Source: Nonomuraea spiralis (GTDB lineage: Bacteria; Actinomycetota; Actinomycetes; Streptosporangiales; Streptosporangiaceae). Taken from it: a DNA stretch of 64,000 nt. A program made the translations under genes and the position numbers. The DNA is taken from contig NZ_BMRC01000001.1 of assembly GCF_014648435.1 (NCBI RefSeq), forward strand, positions 10,481-74,480, read 5' to 3'. Positions within the stretch are counted from its first letter, which is position 1. Each line of letters opens with the position of its first letter. Under the pieces are notes generated by a model, which was given only the letters and a program-made list of their open reading frames with translations, was not told the origin of the DNA and did not search any database. This document shows, in pieces, positions 53,149-62,933 of the stretch.

Positions 53149-54324
53149 GTGACGACTGTTCCGTTTGGCACCCCCCAGGTCGTTCGCCCGGCTGCGTCCA
53201 GGCTCGCGTGGCTGGACGCCCTGCGCGGCATCGGCGCGCTCTCGGTCGTCGGCGAGCACCTGACGACCTGGGCCATGCCCTGGCTGCGTCCGACCTTCTT
53301 CAACCTGGGCGTGTACGGCGTCCTGGTGTTCTTCCTGGTCAGCGGCTACATCATCCCCTCGTCGCTGGAGCGGCACGGCGACGTGCGCGCCTTCTGGATC
53401 GGCCGCGCCTTCCGCCTCTACCCGCTCTACCTCGCCGTCATCGCCGTGGTCCTGTCGCTGTCCTGGTGGATCCCGGTACGCGCCGAGGTGCCCAGGGACG
53501 CCTCCTCGGCAGCCGCGCACGCCACGATGCTGCTGGACGTCGTCGGCTCGGCCGGCGTCATGAACACGATGTGGACCCTCTCCTACGAGATGGTCTTCTA
53601 CCTGCTGGTCACCGCCCTGTTCGTGACCGGCGTACGCGACCGGCGGGGGCTGATCGCCGTCGCCTTCGGCGTCGTCGCGCTCGTGGCGGGCCTCGTGCTG
53701 AGCGGCGCGCCGCTGACCGGCGGCTGGCTGGCCTGGGTGTCGTTCGCGGTGTTCGCCGCCGGTCTGGCCTGCCTGATCACCGGTCGGCTGCGCACCGCGG
53801 CGGCGTGCGCGCTGGGCGTCATGGCGCTGGCCCTGCTGCTGCTGAGCAGCCGCGTCCCCTGGTTTGGGGCGGCGATCCTCGCGGTCATGTTCACCGGCAC
53901 GGCGTTGCGTCGCTGGGAACGCGGCGAGGGCCCGCTGTGGCCGGTCGCCCTGGCCGCGTCCCTGGTGACGGTCGCCCCCTTCTGGGCGCTCAACGCCGGC
54001 TGGTGGTGGGTGCAGCCGGACGTGTGGGGGACGACCGTCGTCCTGGCGGGGCTGACGTTCGCGGCCGGCCTGGCCTTCCGCGCCCGCCGGGTGCCCGCCG
54101 TGCTCACCTGGCTCGGGCTGATGAGCTACTCCCTCTACCTGGTGCACCTTCCGCTGCTCATCGTCGTGATGGAGGTGGCGGGGGAGATGCGCTGGTCGCC
54201 GCTGCCGCTGCAGATCGGCGTCAGCGTGCTCTTCCTGGCGCTCGTGCTGCCGGCCAGCCGGCTGAGCTACCACTTCCTCGAACGCCCGATGCAGGGGCTC
54301 GGCCGCCGCCTGGCCGCCCCGTAG
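53149..54324 (+). CDS. OafA/YrhL-type membrane acyltransferase (acyltransferase 3)
   Basis: A 391-residue protein with about ten membrane helices. LDALRGIGALSVVGEHL carries the catalytic-type His, and FWIGRAFRLYPLYL the conserved Arg motif of acyltransferase-3 proteins, which O-acylate sugars, glycolipids or antibiotics at the membrane. GTG 53149 is preferred to the in-frame start at 53095 since a -10-like TACGTT lies seven bases upstream, suggesting a leaderless transcript. The acceptor substrate is unknown. Confidence 0.85.
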   Translation: MTTVPFGTPQVVRPAASRLAWLDALRGIGALSVVGEHLTTWAMPWLRPTFFNLGVYGVLVFFLVSGYIIPSSLERHGDVRAFWIGRAFRLYPLYLAVIAVVLSLSWWIPVRAEVPRDASSAAAHATMLLDVVGSAGVMNTMWTLSYEMVFYLLVTALFVTGVRDRRGLIAVAFGVVALVAGLVLSGAPLTGGWLAWVSFAVFAAGLACLITGRLRTAAACALGVMALALLLLSSRVPWFGAAILAVMFTGTALRRWERGEGPLWPVALAASLVTVAPFWALNAGWWWVQPDVWGTTVVLAGLTFAAGLAFRARRVPAVLTWLGLMSYSLYLVHLPLLIVVMEVAGEMRWSPLPLQIGVSVLFLALVLPASRLSYHFLERPMQGLGRRLAAP

Positions 54325-54334
54325 GCGCCCTCGT

Positions 54335-55288
54335 CTAGCGGCGCGGGTCGAGGACGAGCTTGCCGGTCGTACGCCGTTCCCGCAGCTCCTCGTGCACCTG
54401 CCGCACCTCCGACATCGGACGGTCGCCGCCGGAGACCACCCGCAGCTCGCCCGCCGTCACCAGCGCCGCCATCTCCGCGTACGCCCCGGCCAGGACGGCG
54501 GGCCGCTCGAAGGCGTTCAACAGCCAGAAGCCGCTGACGGTCACCGATCGGCGCTGGAGGGCACGCGGCGCGACCGGCTCGGGCTCCACCCCGCCCGCCA
54601 TGCCGTAGAAGGCGAGCCGGCCGAACGGCGCCAGCGCCGCCAGGCTCTGGTCGGTGACCCGGCCGCCGGTCATCTCCAGGACCACGTCCACGGGCTCGCC
54701 GCCGTTGGCCGCGCGCAAGGCCCCGGTGAGGTCGGCGGCGGCCGGGTCGACGGCGGCGTCCGCGCCCAGCGACAGGGCCAGCTCCCGCTTGGCGGGCGTG
54801 CTCGCCGTGGCGATGACCCGGCCCGCGCCCGCCGCCTTGGCCAGTTGCACCGCCAGCGAGCCGACGCCGCCCGCCGCCGCGTGCACGACCACGCTCTCCC
54901 CGGGCCGCACCCGGCCGGTGTGGCGGACCAGCCACCACGCGGTCAGCCCCTGAGCCAGCAGCGCGACCGCCGCGACGTCGTCGAGGTCCTCGGGCACCGC
55001 GAAGGCGCTCGCCTCCGTGATCGCGGCCTTCTCGGCGTACCCGCCCCGGTCCGTCAGGGCGGCCAGGCGGCGGCCGTCGGCGGTCCTGCCGACGACCTCG
55101 CCGCCGGGGATGACCGGCAGCGTGGTCGCGGCCAGGTAGGCGTTCTCGCGCATGAGGGTGTCGGCGAAGTTCACGCCGCAGCGCGAGACGTCCACGACGA
55201 CCCGGCCGGGGCCGGGCCGGGGCTCGTCCACCTCCCGTACGCGCACGACCTCGGGGCCGCCGAACTCGGTGATCTGCACGGCTCGCAT
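54335..55288 (-). CDS. Zinc-free quinone oxidoreductase / MDR-family dehydrogenase
   Basis: A 317-residue medium-chain dehydrogenase/reductase of the quinone-oxidoreductase type. The N-terminal MRAVQITEFGGPEVVRV and the NADPH motif HAAAGGVGSLAVQLAKAAG are clear, and there are no zinc-ligand cysteines. The substrate is unknown. ATG 55288 is the family start. The 79-base gap to the divergent TetR gene contains three GTACCA/TGGTAC half-sites. Confidence 0.88.
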   Translation of the reverse strand: MRAVQITEFGGPEVVRVREVDEPRPGPGRVVVDVSRCGVNFADTLMRENAYLAATTLPVIPGGEVVGRTADGRRLAALTDRGGYAEKAAITEASAFAVPEDLDDVAAVALLAQGLTAWWLVRHTGRVRPGESVVVHAAAGGVGSLAVQLAKAAGAGRVIATASTPAKRELALSLGADAAVDPAAADLTGALRAANGGEPVDVVLEMTGGRVTDQSLAALAPFGRLAFYGMAGGVEPEPVAPRALQRRSVTVSGFWLLNAFERPAVLAGAYAEMAALVTAGELRVVSGGDRPMSEVRQVHEELRERRTTGKLVLDPRR

Positions 55289-55308
55289 GTCCACTCCAAT
55301 GGAATCTC

Positions 55309-55331
55309 GTACCAACTGGTACTCCGTACCA
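55309..55331. promoter_or_regulatory. GTACCA-type TetR operator candidate
   Basis: GTACCA-AC-TGGTAC (55309-55322) is a perfect 6-base inverted repeat, followed by a third half-site GTACCA (55326-55331). It lies between the divergent dehydrogenase and TetR genes. Confidence 0.65.
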
Positions 55332-55354
55332 TAAGGGACTGCGTCCGGGAGCGC

Positions 55355-55360
55355 TAGACT
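55355..55360 (+). promoter_or_regulatory. -10 element of a leaderless tetR promoter
   Basis: TAGACT ends seven bases before GTG 55368, which places the transcript start at or next to the start codon. Confidence 0.5.
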
Positions 55361-55367
55361 GGGGCAC

Positions 55368-55961
55368 GTGACCCAGCCCTCACTGCGCGTCCGCAAGCGG
55401 CGGCGAGCCCGTGACGAGATCATCGAGGCCGCCTACCGGCTCTTCGCCGAGCGCGGCTACGACGAGGTGACCGTCGCCGACATCGCCGAACGCGCCGAGG
55501 TGGGCCGCACGACGTTCTTCCGCTACTTCGGCGACAAGCAGGAGGTCCTCTTCGCCGGGGAGCAGGACCGGATCGACGACCTGGCCGCCCGCCACCGCGC
55601 GCTGCGCGGCGACCGCCCGCCCGGCCTGCCCGAGGCCCTGGCCCAGGTGCGCGAGCTCACCCTCGCCGTGTGCGCGGGGGCCACCCGCGACCCCGGCCGC
55701 TACGTCCTGCGCGAGCGGCTGATCGCCGATCATCCCGAGCTCGGCGACCGTACGGCGCGCAAACAGCGGCTCCTCGCCGCGACCATGACCGAGATCCTGC
55801 GCGAGCACGGCGCCGCGCCCGAGACGGCGGCCCTGGCCCCGCAGCTCGCGCTGGCCTGCTACACCGCAGGCCGCGCCGTCGCCGGGGACGACCCGGCGGC
55901 GCTGGCCCCCAGCGTGGCCGCCGCCTTCGACCGGCTCGGCCTGCTCCCGCCCGCGACCTGA
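55368..55961 (+). CDS. TetR-family transcriptional regulator
   Basis: A 197-residue TetR regulator with an N-terminal helix-turn-helix ([20 protein letters not shown], then GRTTFFRYFGDKQEVLFAG) and a helical effector domain. GTG 55368 is the family start and probably leaderless. It is divergent from the quinone oxidoreductase gene and likely represses it through the GTACCA repeats. It converges on the PP2C phosphatase gene. Confidence 0.88.
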   Translation: MTQPSLRVRKRRRARDEIIEAAYRLFAERGYDEVTVADIAERAEVGRTTFFRYFGDKQEVLFAGEQDRIDDLAARHRALRGDRPPGLPEALAQVRELTLAVCAGATRDPGRYVLRERLIADHPELGDRTARKQRLLAATMTEILREHGAAPETAALAPQLALACYTAGRAVAGDDPAALAPSVAAAFDRLGLLPPAT

Positions 55962-55980
55962 CCCCGGGTTGCGGCCCGGC

Positions 55981-58212
55981 TCAGCGCACGTGCACGCCGA
56001 TCAGGCAGGTGTCGTCGTCGGTGTCGGAGTTGCAGTGGGTGAGCAGGTCGTCCAGCCGGTGGTCCAGCGTCGTCGCCGTACGCGAGGCGACCGCCAGCAG
56101 CCGGTCCTGGGCGTGGCGCAGGTTGTGGTCACGCCGCTCGATCAGGCCGTCGGTGTAGAGCAGCAGCGTGTCGTCGGCCTCCAGCTGGAGCCGTCCCTCC
56201 TCGTAGACCGCGTCGGCGAACGCGCCGAGCAGCGGGCCCTTGACCATCGGCAGCTCGGTGCCCCGCGCGCGGCGCAGCAGGATCGGCGGCAGGTGCCCCG
56301 CCCTGGCCCAGCGCAGGACGCGGGTGGCGGGGTCGTACACGCCGCAGATCGCGGTCGCGGTCATGCGGTCGGCGAGGTGGCGGGCGACCAGGTTGAGCCA
56401 GCCGAGCAGCTGCGCCGGGCCGCCGCCCGTCGTCGCCAGGCCACGCAGCGCGTTGCGCAGCACGACCATGCCGGTCGCGGCCTCGACGCCGTGCCCGGCC
56501 ACGTCGCCCACCGACAGCAGCACGCAGCCGGACGGCAGGACGACCGCGTCGTACCAGTCGCCGCCCACCAGGTCCTCCTTCTGCGCCGGACGGTAGCGGA
56601 CCGCGATGCGCAGGCCGAAGGAGTCCATGCGGCCGTGCGAGGGCGGCATGATGGCGTGCTGGAGCTGCAGGGCCAGGCGGTTGCGGGCGGCGGACTGCCG
56701 TTCGGTGCGGGCCAGCCTGTCGCGGGTCACGGCCAGCGCGACCTCCGTCCAGTGTTGCGGAGAGACGTCCTGGTACGCCCCCCGCACCGCCGTCAGCCGC
56801 CCGTCCGGCCCGAACGCCGGCTCGGCCACCACCCGCAGGTGGCGGGCCACCCCGTCGGGACGTTCCAGCCGGAACGCCGTCGCGGCCGGACGCCGGTGAT
56901 GCAGCACCGCGCGCAGGAAGAGGCCCACGGCCACCTCGTCGTCGCGGTGCACGTGATCGCGCAGCCGTTCCAGCGGGACGGGCCGGGCGTCCGGCGGCAG
57001 GCCGTACAGGGAGAACATCTGGGCGTTCCAGGTGATCTCGCCGGTCAGGGCGTTCTCCTCGAAGCCGCCGATGCGGCCCAGGCGCTGGGCGTGCTCCAGC
57101 AGGCGGGCCTGGTCGTCGAGGTCGCGCCGAACGAGCAGCACGCTCCCGCCGTGGCGGGTGATGCTGACGCCGGACGCGGACGTCGCGGTGAAGGACATGT
57201 CGGCGGCGTGGAACGGCTCACCGGTCGCGTGCACGTGCTCGACCCTGGCCAGCAGCTCGCCCGCCGCGAACGGGTACGCCTCCAGCAGCAGCCTGCCCGC
57301 CCGCACCGCCGCCGGCCCGTTGGCGTGGTGGATGCGGAAGTCGGCGACGTCGCCCTGCGGATCGAGGTGCGGCACGAGGACGAACGCCGGGTCGGGCAGG
57401 GAGTCGGCCAGGTGGGCCAGCTCGGCCAGGGCGGCGTCGGCGTGGCCGGGCGGGCCGGGGGCGTTCAGGGTGAGGGCGCACAGGTCGGCCAGCGCCTCGA
57501 TCTGGTGTTCCAGCCTGGGCGTGGGCTGGGGATGGTCCTCCGGCCAGCAGACCTCCAGGACGCCGAGCACCCGCCCGGCCACCCGGGCCAGGGCGGTCAC
57601 CCGGCCGCCGGTGAGCTGGTGGCGGCCGATCGAGGGCGGCCCCGGCCTGTCGTGCCACAGGGTGCGGCGCTGGAGGAGCGTGCTGGTGGCCGGGGTGATC
57701 AGGCCCGGGGGGACCTGCCGCCAGAGCCCTGCCTCCTCGGCGCCGAAGCCCGCGTGACCGGCCAGCGTGAGCGAGGTGTCGGGCCCGGCCACCCATACCG
57801 CGACCGCCGTCGCCCCGATGGGCAGGAGGGCCGTCTCCAGCACCGCGTGGGCCGCGGCCTGCACGTCGGCCGCGCCGAGTGCCGCGCTCTCGGCCGTACG
57901 CAGCCGCACCCCCGCCGCCCCGCCTCCGGCCTCCGCATCGGCCGTCGGGGTGGTGACGGGGTCGGGGGTGGTGCGGTTGACGACGTCGGCCGCCAGCTCG
58001 GTCAGGGACCGGCCGGTCCTGGCCGCCAGCGTGGCGAGCTGGGCGGCGGCCTGCGCCGGGGCGCAGCGCAGGCGCTCGACCAGGATGCCCTTCGCCAGCT
58101 CGACCAGCGCGCGGTCGTCGGCCGCGCGGCGGGCCTCGTCCAGCTCGGCGCGCAGGCGTTCGACGGTCGCGGCCAGCCTGGCCAGGCCCGTCTCCTCCGT
58201 GGAACTCCCCAT
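55981..58212 (-). CDS. ANTAR-GAF-PAS-SpoIIE (PP2C) phosphatase
   Basis: A 743-residue signalling protein. An N-terminal coiled stretch plus ANTAR-like helices (about 10-80, RALVELAKGILVERLRCAPA) is followed by a GAF-like domain (about 110-255), PAS-type segments (about 270-370 and 385-480) and a C-terminal PP2C/SpoIIE domain (about 510-743) with LVGGDWYDAVVL, LLYTDGLIER and a terminal DDTCLIGV. ANTAR usually binds RNA; its pairing with a PP2C domain is unusual but occurs in actinomycetes. ATG 58212 follows GAGGAG at eight bases. It begins 19 bases after the hybrid kinase stop, so they are one operon. Confidence 0.85.
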   Translation of the reverse strand: MGSSTEETGLARLAATVERLRAELDEARRAADDRALVELAKGILVERLRCAPAQAAAQLATLAARTGRSLTELAADVVNRTTPDPVTTPTADAEAGGGAAGVRLRTAESAALGAADVQAAAHAVLETALLPIGATAVAVWVAGPDTSLTLAGHAGFGAEEAGLWRQVPPGLITPATSTLLQRRTLWHDRPGPPSIGRHQLTGGRVTALARVAGRVLGVLEVCWPEDHPQPTPRLEHQIEALADLCALTLNAPGPPGHADAALAELAHLADSLPDPAFVLVPHLDPQGDVADFRIHHANGPAAVRAGRLLLEAYPFAAGELLARVEHVHATGEPFHAADMSFTATSASGVSITRHGGSVLLVRRDLDDQARLLEHAQRLGRIGGFEENALTGEITWNAQMFSLYGLPPDARPVPLERLRDHVHRDDEVAVGLFLRAVLHHRRPAATAFRLERPDGVARHLRVVAEPAFGPDGRLTAVRGAYQDVSPQHWTEVALAVTRDRLARTERQSAARNRLALQLQHAIMPPSHGRMDSFGLRIAVRYRPAQKEDLVGGDWYDAVVLPSGCVLLSVGDVAGHGVEAATGMVVLRNALRGLATTGGGPAQLLGWLNLVARHLADRMTATAICGVYDPATRVLRWARAGHLPPILLRRARGTELPMVKGPLLGAFADAVYEEGRLQLEADDTLLLYTDGLIERRDHNLRHAQDRLLAVASRTATTLDHRLDDLLTHCNSDTDDDTCLIGVHVR

Positions 58213-58231
58213 GGCGCGACTCCTCACCGCG

Positions 58232-61200
58232 TCAGGCCGGATCCATCCAATGCTGGATACGGCCGATGAGCTGGTCGGCGTCCACCGGTTTGGTCACGTG
58301 GTCGCTGGCCCCGGCCGCCAGCGACTTCTCCTGGTCGCCCGGCATCGCCTTGGCTGTGACCGCGATGATCGGCAGGTCGGCGTAACTGGGCATCGCGCGG
58401 ATCGTCTCGATCGCCGTGTAGCCATCCATCTCGGGCATCATCACGTCCATCAGGATCAGGTCCGTCTCGGGATGGGCGGTCAGGGTGTCGATGCCCTTGC
58501 GGCCGTTCTCGGCGTGCAGCACGTTGACGCCGTGGATCTCCAGCATGCTGGTCAGCGCGAACAGGTTGCGTACGTCGTCGTCCACCACCAGCACCGTGCG
58601 CCCGGACAGCGTGTTGTCGATCTCCCGCCCGGACGCCGTCCCCACGGACCGGGACCTCACCAGCGGCAGCACGTCGCCGGGCTGGTCGGCGGTCAGGTGC
58701 AGGGCGATGCGCTCGCGCAGCTCGTCGAGGCTGGACAGCAGCTCCAGCGGCCGGTCGCCGATCCGCGCGTCCTGCGGCGGGGTGGACCGCCAGTTGGTGT
58801 AGGCCAGCACCGGCACGCCGCGCAGCCCCGGATCGCCGTCCATCGTCTCCAGCAACCCGTAGGCGGCCAGGTCGGGCAGGTCGAGATCCAGTACGACGCA
58901 GTGGCAGGGCTCGGCGGCCAGCAGGGCCGCCGCCTCCTCCGCGCCCGCCGCCGCGACCACCGCGACGGCCCCGCCCAGCGAGTCGTGCGAACCGGCCAGG
59001 CCGCTCACCACGCTCTCGGCCACCAGCGACAGCAGCCCGTGGGCGCGTTCCTCGATCACCAGCAGCCGCCGCGGCTGACCGGCCACCGGCGGCGCGACGG
59101 TCTCGGTGGGCGCGACGCTCTGCTCGTGCCCCTCGAAGCCGGGGCGCGCGACCGGCAGGTAGAGGGTGAACACGCTGCCCCGGCCCGGCGTGCTCCGGAC
59201 GGTGATCGCGCCGCCGAGCAGGTAGGCGATCTCGCGGCTGATGGACAGGCCGAGGCCGGTGCCGCCGTACTTGCGGCTGGTGGTGCCGTCGGCCTGCTGG
59301 AACGCCCCGAAGATCACCTCAAGCTGCTGCTCGGGGATGCCGACGCCGGTGTCCATGACCCGTACCGCGATGGCGGGGGCGTGCTGGCGTACCGAGGCGG
59401 GCAGCTCGCCGCGGGCGGCCGGTTCGATGCGCAGTTCGACGCTGCCGGTCTCGGTGAACTTGACCGCGTTCGACAGCAGGTTGCGCAGCACCTGGCGCAG
59501 CCGCGAGTCGTCGGTGAACAGGTCGGCGGGCACGCCCGGCGCGGTGGTGACGCGGAAGTCGAGGCTCTTCTGCGAGGTCATCGGCCGGAACGTGGCCTCG
59601 ACATAGTCCAGGAGCTGGCGCAACGGCACCCATTCGGGATTGATGTCCATCTTGCCCGCCTCGACCTTGGACAGGTCGAGGATGTCGTTGATCAGCTGCA
59701 GCAGGTCGGAGCCCGCCGAGTGGATGATCCCGGCGTACTCGACCTGCTTGGGCGTCAGGTTGCGCGTGTGGTTCTGGGCCAGGAGCTGGGCCAGGATGAG
59801 CAGCGAGTTGAGCGGCGTACGCAGCTCGTGGCTCATGTTGGCCAGGAACTCGCTCTTGTACGTCGAGGCCAGCGTGAGCTGGTGGGCCCGGTCCTCCAGC
59901 TCCTGCCTGGCCTGCTCGATCTCCAGGTTCTTGGTCTCGATGTCCTGGTTCTGGCGGACCAGCAGCGTCGCCTTCTCCTCCAGCTCGGCGTTGGAGCGCT
60001 GGAGCTCCTCCTGCTGCTGCTGCAACTCCTCCGAACGGGCCTGCAACTCGACGGCCAGCCGCTGCGACTCCTTGAGCAGCTCGTCGGTACGGGCGTTGGC
60101 CACGATCGTGTTGAGGTTGACCCCGATCGTCTCCATGAGCTGATCGAGGAAGACCAGATGGACCGGCGTGAACGCCTGCACCGACGCCAGCTCGATCACG
60201 CCGAGCACCTGCTCCTCCACCACGATCGGCAACACGATCACCGAACTCGGGTCGGTCCTGCCGAGCCCCGAGGAGATCGTGATGTAGCCGGGCGGGACGT
60301 CGGCCATCGCGATCGTCCTGCGGCTGCGGGCGGCCTGGCCGACCAGCGCCTCGCCGAGGCGGAATCTGGTGGGGCGGTCGGGGTCGGCGGGGTAGCCGTA
60401 GGCGCTGATGAGCCGGAGTTCGTTCTCCTCGGCGGAGAAGAAGGCGCCGTACTGGGCGCTGACCAGCGGGGCGAGTTCGTTCATCACGAGTTCGGCGACG
60501 GTGGCCAGGTCGCGGTGGCCCTGCATGAGGCCGGACATGCTGGCGAGGTTGGACTTGAGCCAGTCCTGCTGCTCGTTGGCGGTGGTGGTCTCGCGCAGGG
60601 ACTTGACCATCGAGTTGATGTTGTCCTTGAGGTCGGCCAGTTCGCCTTCGGCGTCGACGGTGATCGAGCGGGTCAGGTCGCCGGAGGTGACGGCGCTGGT
60701 GACCTCGGCGATCGCGCGTACCTGGCGGGTGAGGTTGGCGGCCAGCTCGTTGACGTTCTCGGTCAGGCGTTTCCAGGTGCCGGACACACCCTCGACCTCG
60801 GCCTGGCCGCCCAGCCTGCCCTCCCGGCCCACCTCGCGGGCCACCCGGGTGACCTCCGCGGCGAAGGAGGACAACTGGTCCACCATCGTGTTGATCGTGG
60901 TCTTCAGCTCAAGGATCTCGCCGCGGGCGTCGACGTCGATCTTCCTGGTCAGGTCGCCCCTCGCTACCGCGGTGGTGACCTGGGCGATGCTGCGTACCTG
61001 GTTGGTCAGGTTGTCGGCCATCGAGTTGACGTTGTCGGTGAGGTCCTTCCAGGTGCCCGACACCCCTCGTACGGTGGCCTGTCCGCCGAGGTTGCCCTCG
61101 GTGCCGACTTCGCGGGCGACGCGGGTGACTTCGTCGGCGAAGGCGGACAGCTGGTCGACCATCGTGTTGATGGTCTCCTTGAGTTCGAGGATCTCGCCTC

Positions 61201-62185
61201 GGGCGTCGACGCGGATCTTCTGGGTGAGGTCGCCCTTGGCGACGGCGGTGGTGACCTCGGCGATGCTGCGGACCTGGGCGGTGAGGTTGTCGGCCATGAC
61301 GTTGACCGATTCGGTCAGGGCTTTCCAGGTGCCGGAGACGCCTTTGACGTCGGCCTGTCCGCCGAGCCGGCCGTCGGTGCCGACTTCGCGGGCCACCCGG
61401 GTGACTTCGTCGGCGAAGGAGGACAGCTGGTCGACCATGGTGTTGAGGGTGTTCTTGAGTTCGAGGATCTCGCCGCGTGCTGAGACGGTGATGCGCTGGG
61501 ACAGGTCGCCGCGGGCGACGGCGGTGGCGACCTGGGAGATGTTGCGTACCTGGTCGGTGAGGTTGCCGGCCATGAAGTTGACGGAGTCGGTGAGGTCGCG
61601 CCAGGTGCCGGCGACGCCTTCGACTTCGGCTTGGCCGCCGAGCTGGCCTTCGGTGCCGACCTCGCGGGCGACGCGGGTGACTTCGTCGGCGAAGGAGGAC
61701 AGCTGGTCGACCATGGTGTTGACGGTGTTCTTGAGTTCGAGGATCTCGCCGCGGGCGTGGACGGTGATCTTCTGGGACAGGTCGCCGCGGGCTACGGCGG
61801 TGGTGACCTGGGCGATGCTGCGTACTTGGTCGGTGAGGTTGCCGGCCATGGCGTTGACGGATTCGGTGAGGTCTTTCCAGGTGCCGGAGACCGAGGGGAC
61901 GTCGGCTTGTCCGCCGAGTCGGCCGTCGGTGCCGACTTCGCGGGCGACGCGGGTGACTTCGGAGGTGAACAGGGACAGTTGGTCGACCATGCCGTTGAAG
62001 ACGGAGGCGATCTCGCCGAGCAGGCCGTCGGCGTCCTCGGGCAGGCGGGTGCGGAAGTCGCCGTCCCGTACCGCTGTCAGCCCGCCGAGCAGCTGACGCA
62101 ACTCCGACTCGCCCACCTCAGCGGGACCTCGGGCACGCTTGGCGCGTCCACCCGAACGTACGGTGCCGACCGTGGGGTCGCTCAT
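58232..62185 (-). CDS. Multi-HAMP hybrid histidine kinase
   Basis: A 1317-residue soluble hybrid kinase. Five 92-residue repeats (residues 64-523), each with HAMP-type helices, are followed by a GAF domain (about 550-700), a coiled coil (about 715-770), HisKA with phospho-acceptor His786 ([14 protein letters not shown]), a HATPase, a degenerate receiver-like domain (about 1040-1160) and a C-terminal receiver with Asp1247 ([14 protein letters not shown]). The HAMP array recalls the fungal Nik1/group III kinases that sense osmotic stress. There are no membrane helices. ATG 62185 follows GAGGAACACGAC. It is co-directional with the downstream PP2C gene. Confidence 0.92.
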   Translation of the reverse strand: MSDPTVGTVRSGGRAKRARGPAEVGESELRQLLGGLTAVRDGDFRTRLPEDADGLLGEIASVFNGMVDQLSLFTSEVTRVAREVGTDGRLGGQADVPSVSGTWKDLTESVNAMAGNLTDQVRSIAQVTTAVARGDLSQKITVHARGEILELKNTVNTMVDQLSSFADEVTRVAREVGTEGQLGGQAEVEGVAGTWRDLTDSVNFMAGNLTDQVRNISQVATAVARGDLSQRITVSARGEILELKNTLNTMVDQLSSFADEVTRVAREVGTDGRLGGQADVKGVSGTWKALTESVNVMADNLTAQVRSIAEVTTAVAKGDLTQKIRVDARGEILELKETINTMVDQLSAFADEVTRVAREVGTEGNLGGQATVRGVSGTWKDLTDNVNSMADNLTNQVRSIAQVTTAVARGDLTRKIDVDARGEILELKTTINTMVDQLSSFAAEVTRVAREVGREGRLGGQAEVEGVSGTWKRLTENVNELAANLTRQVRAIAEVTSAVTSGDLTRSITVDAEGELADLKDNINSMVKSLRETTTANEQQDWLKSNLASMSGLMQGHRDLATVAELVMNELAPLVSAQYGAFFSAEENELRLISAYGYPADPDRPTRFRLGEALVGQAARSRRTIAMADVPPGYITISSGLGRTDPSSVIVLPIVVEEQVLGVIELASVQAFTPVHLVFLDQLMETIGVNLNTIVANARTDELLKESQRLAVELQARSEELQQQQEELQRSNAELEEKATLLVRQNQDIETKNLEIEQARQELEDRAHQLTLASTYKSEFLANMSHELRTPLNSLLILAQLLAQNHTRNLTPKQVEYAGIIHSAGSDLLQLINDILDLSKVEAGKMDINPEWVPLRQLLDYVEATFRPMTSQKSLDFRVTTAPGVPADLFTDDSRLRQVLRNLLSNAVKFTETGSVELRIEPAARGELPASVRQHAPAIAVRVMDTGVGIPEQQLEVIFGAFQQADGTTSRKYGGTGLGLSISREIAYLLGGAITVRSTPGRGSVFTLYLPVARPGFEGHEQSVAPTETVAPPVAGQPRRLLVIEERAHGLLSLVAESVVSGLAGSHDSLGGAVAVVAAAGAEEAAALLAAEPCHCVVLDLDLPDLAAYGLLETMDGDPGLRGVPVLAYTNWRSTPPQDARIGDRPLELLSSLDELRERIALHLTADQPGDVLPLVRSRSVGTASGREIDNTLSGRTVLVVDDDVRNLFALTSMLEIHGVNVLHAENGRKGIDTLTAHPETDLILMDVMMPEMDGYTAIETIRAMPSYADLPIIAVTAKAMPGDQEKSLAAGASDHVTKPVDADQLIGRIQHWMDPA
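60617..61996 (-). repeat. Five tandem 276-base HAMP-coding repeats
   Basis: Five in-frame units of 276 bases each encode a 92-residue block starting [20 protein letters not shown] (first copy [10 protein letters not shown]). Units are highly alike in DNA as well as protein, apart from the fifth, which is more divergent. Confidence 0.9.
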
Positions 62186-62314
62186 GTCGTGTTCCTCGTT
62201 CCGTGCTCGCCCGGCATGGAAGAACTTCAACTCTGGGTAGCGGAAGAGTAGCCGCCTGCGCCCAGGCGCGCGCTAGCCCCGAAGTTAGCCAAGAATGCCC
62301 TTGCGCGTCGCCGC

Positions 62315-62677
62315 TCACCCGGAACGTTCGGTGGTGGCCCTGGCCGCGGCCACCGCGTCGGCGACGGTGTCGTGCACCGGGACGTGCGTCAGCACCCCGG
62401 TGATCTCCAGCAACCGGGCGGGCAGGGGCTGCACCCCCGCCAGGCGCACCGTGCCGGACCTCCCGAGCCGGTCGGTGGAGAAGGCCAGCAGGACGTGCAG
62501 GCCCGAGCTGTCCATGAACGGCACCTGGGCCAGGTCGAGCACGACCTGCCGGCCGGGCTCCGGCCGTTCCCCGAGAAAGCTCTCGAACTGGGCGCGGTTG
62601 GTGACGTCGAGCTCTCCGCACACGACGATCACGGTCACGCCGGGCTGCTCCCGGCACAGCAGCGTCAGGGATGGCAT
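62315..62677 (-). CDS. STAS-domain anti-sigma factor antagonist
   Basis: A 120-residue STAS protein with VVCGELDVTNRAQFESFL at the start and the phosphorylatable Ser57/Ser58 in FMDSSGLHVLL. Such proteins sequester RsbW-type kinases when dephosphorylated by PP2C enzymes. It lies 129 bases upstream of the hybrid kinase on the same strand, followed by the PP2C gene, which suggests a partner-switching module. ATG 62677 is the family start. Confidence 0.88.
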   Translation of the reverse strand: MPSLTLLCREQPGVTVIVVCGELDVTNRAQFESFLGERPEPGRQVVLDLAQVPFMDSSGLHVLLAFSTDRLGRSGTVRLAGVQPLPARLLEITGVLTHVPVHDTVADAVAAARATTERSG

Positions 62678-62933
62678 CGCCGCCGCTCACCGCGCCCGCG
62701 GACAGGACGGGGCCTGCGGGGAAGGCACGCCGTCCGGCGCCTGGCCGGCACCGGCCCCGGTGAGGGTCGGGTACATCGAGAAGCCGCGTCCCGCGGGGGG
62801 CGGAGCAGTCACCCAAGCAGAATAACCTCCCGGGGTCGCCTGGGACATCCCGCCGTTCGCGGCGCGACCGGCGGGACGTCGGGGGGCAGCCGTAGGGCCT
62901 GCCCAGGGCCCGTGCGCGGTGTCAGTGGCCGTA

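Noticed and set aside
58232..61483. Very long open frame on the plus strand over the hybrid kinase
   Set aside because: It is antisense to a clear kinase with full domain motifs; its length follows from high GC and the repeats.
60617..61996. Tandem repeats as a mobile element or CRISPR-like array
   Set aside because: The units are in frame and encode HAMP domains.
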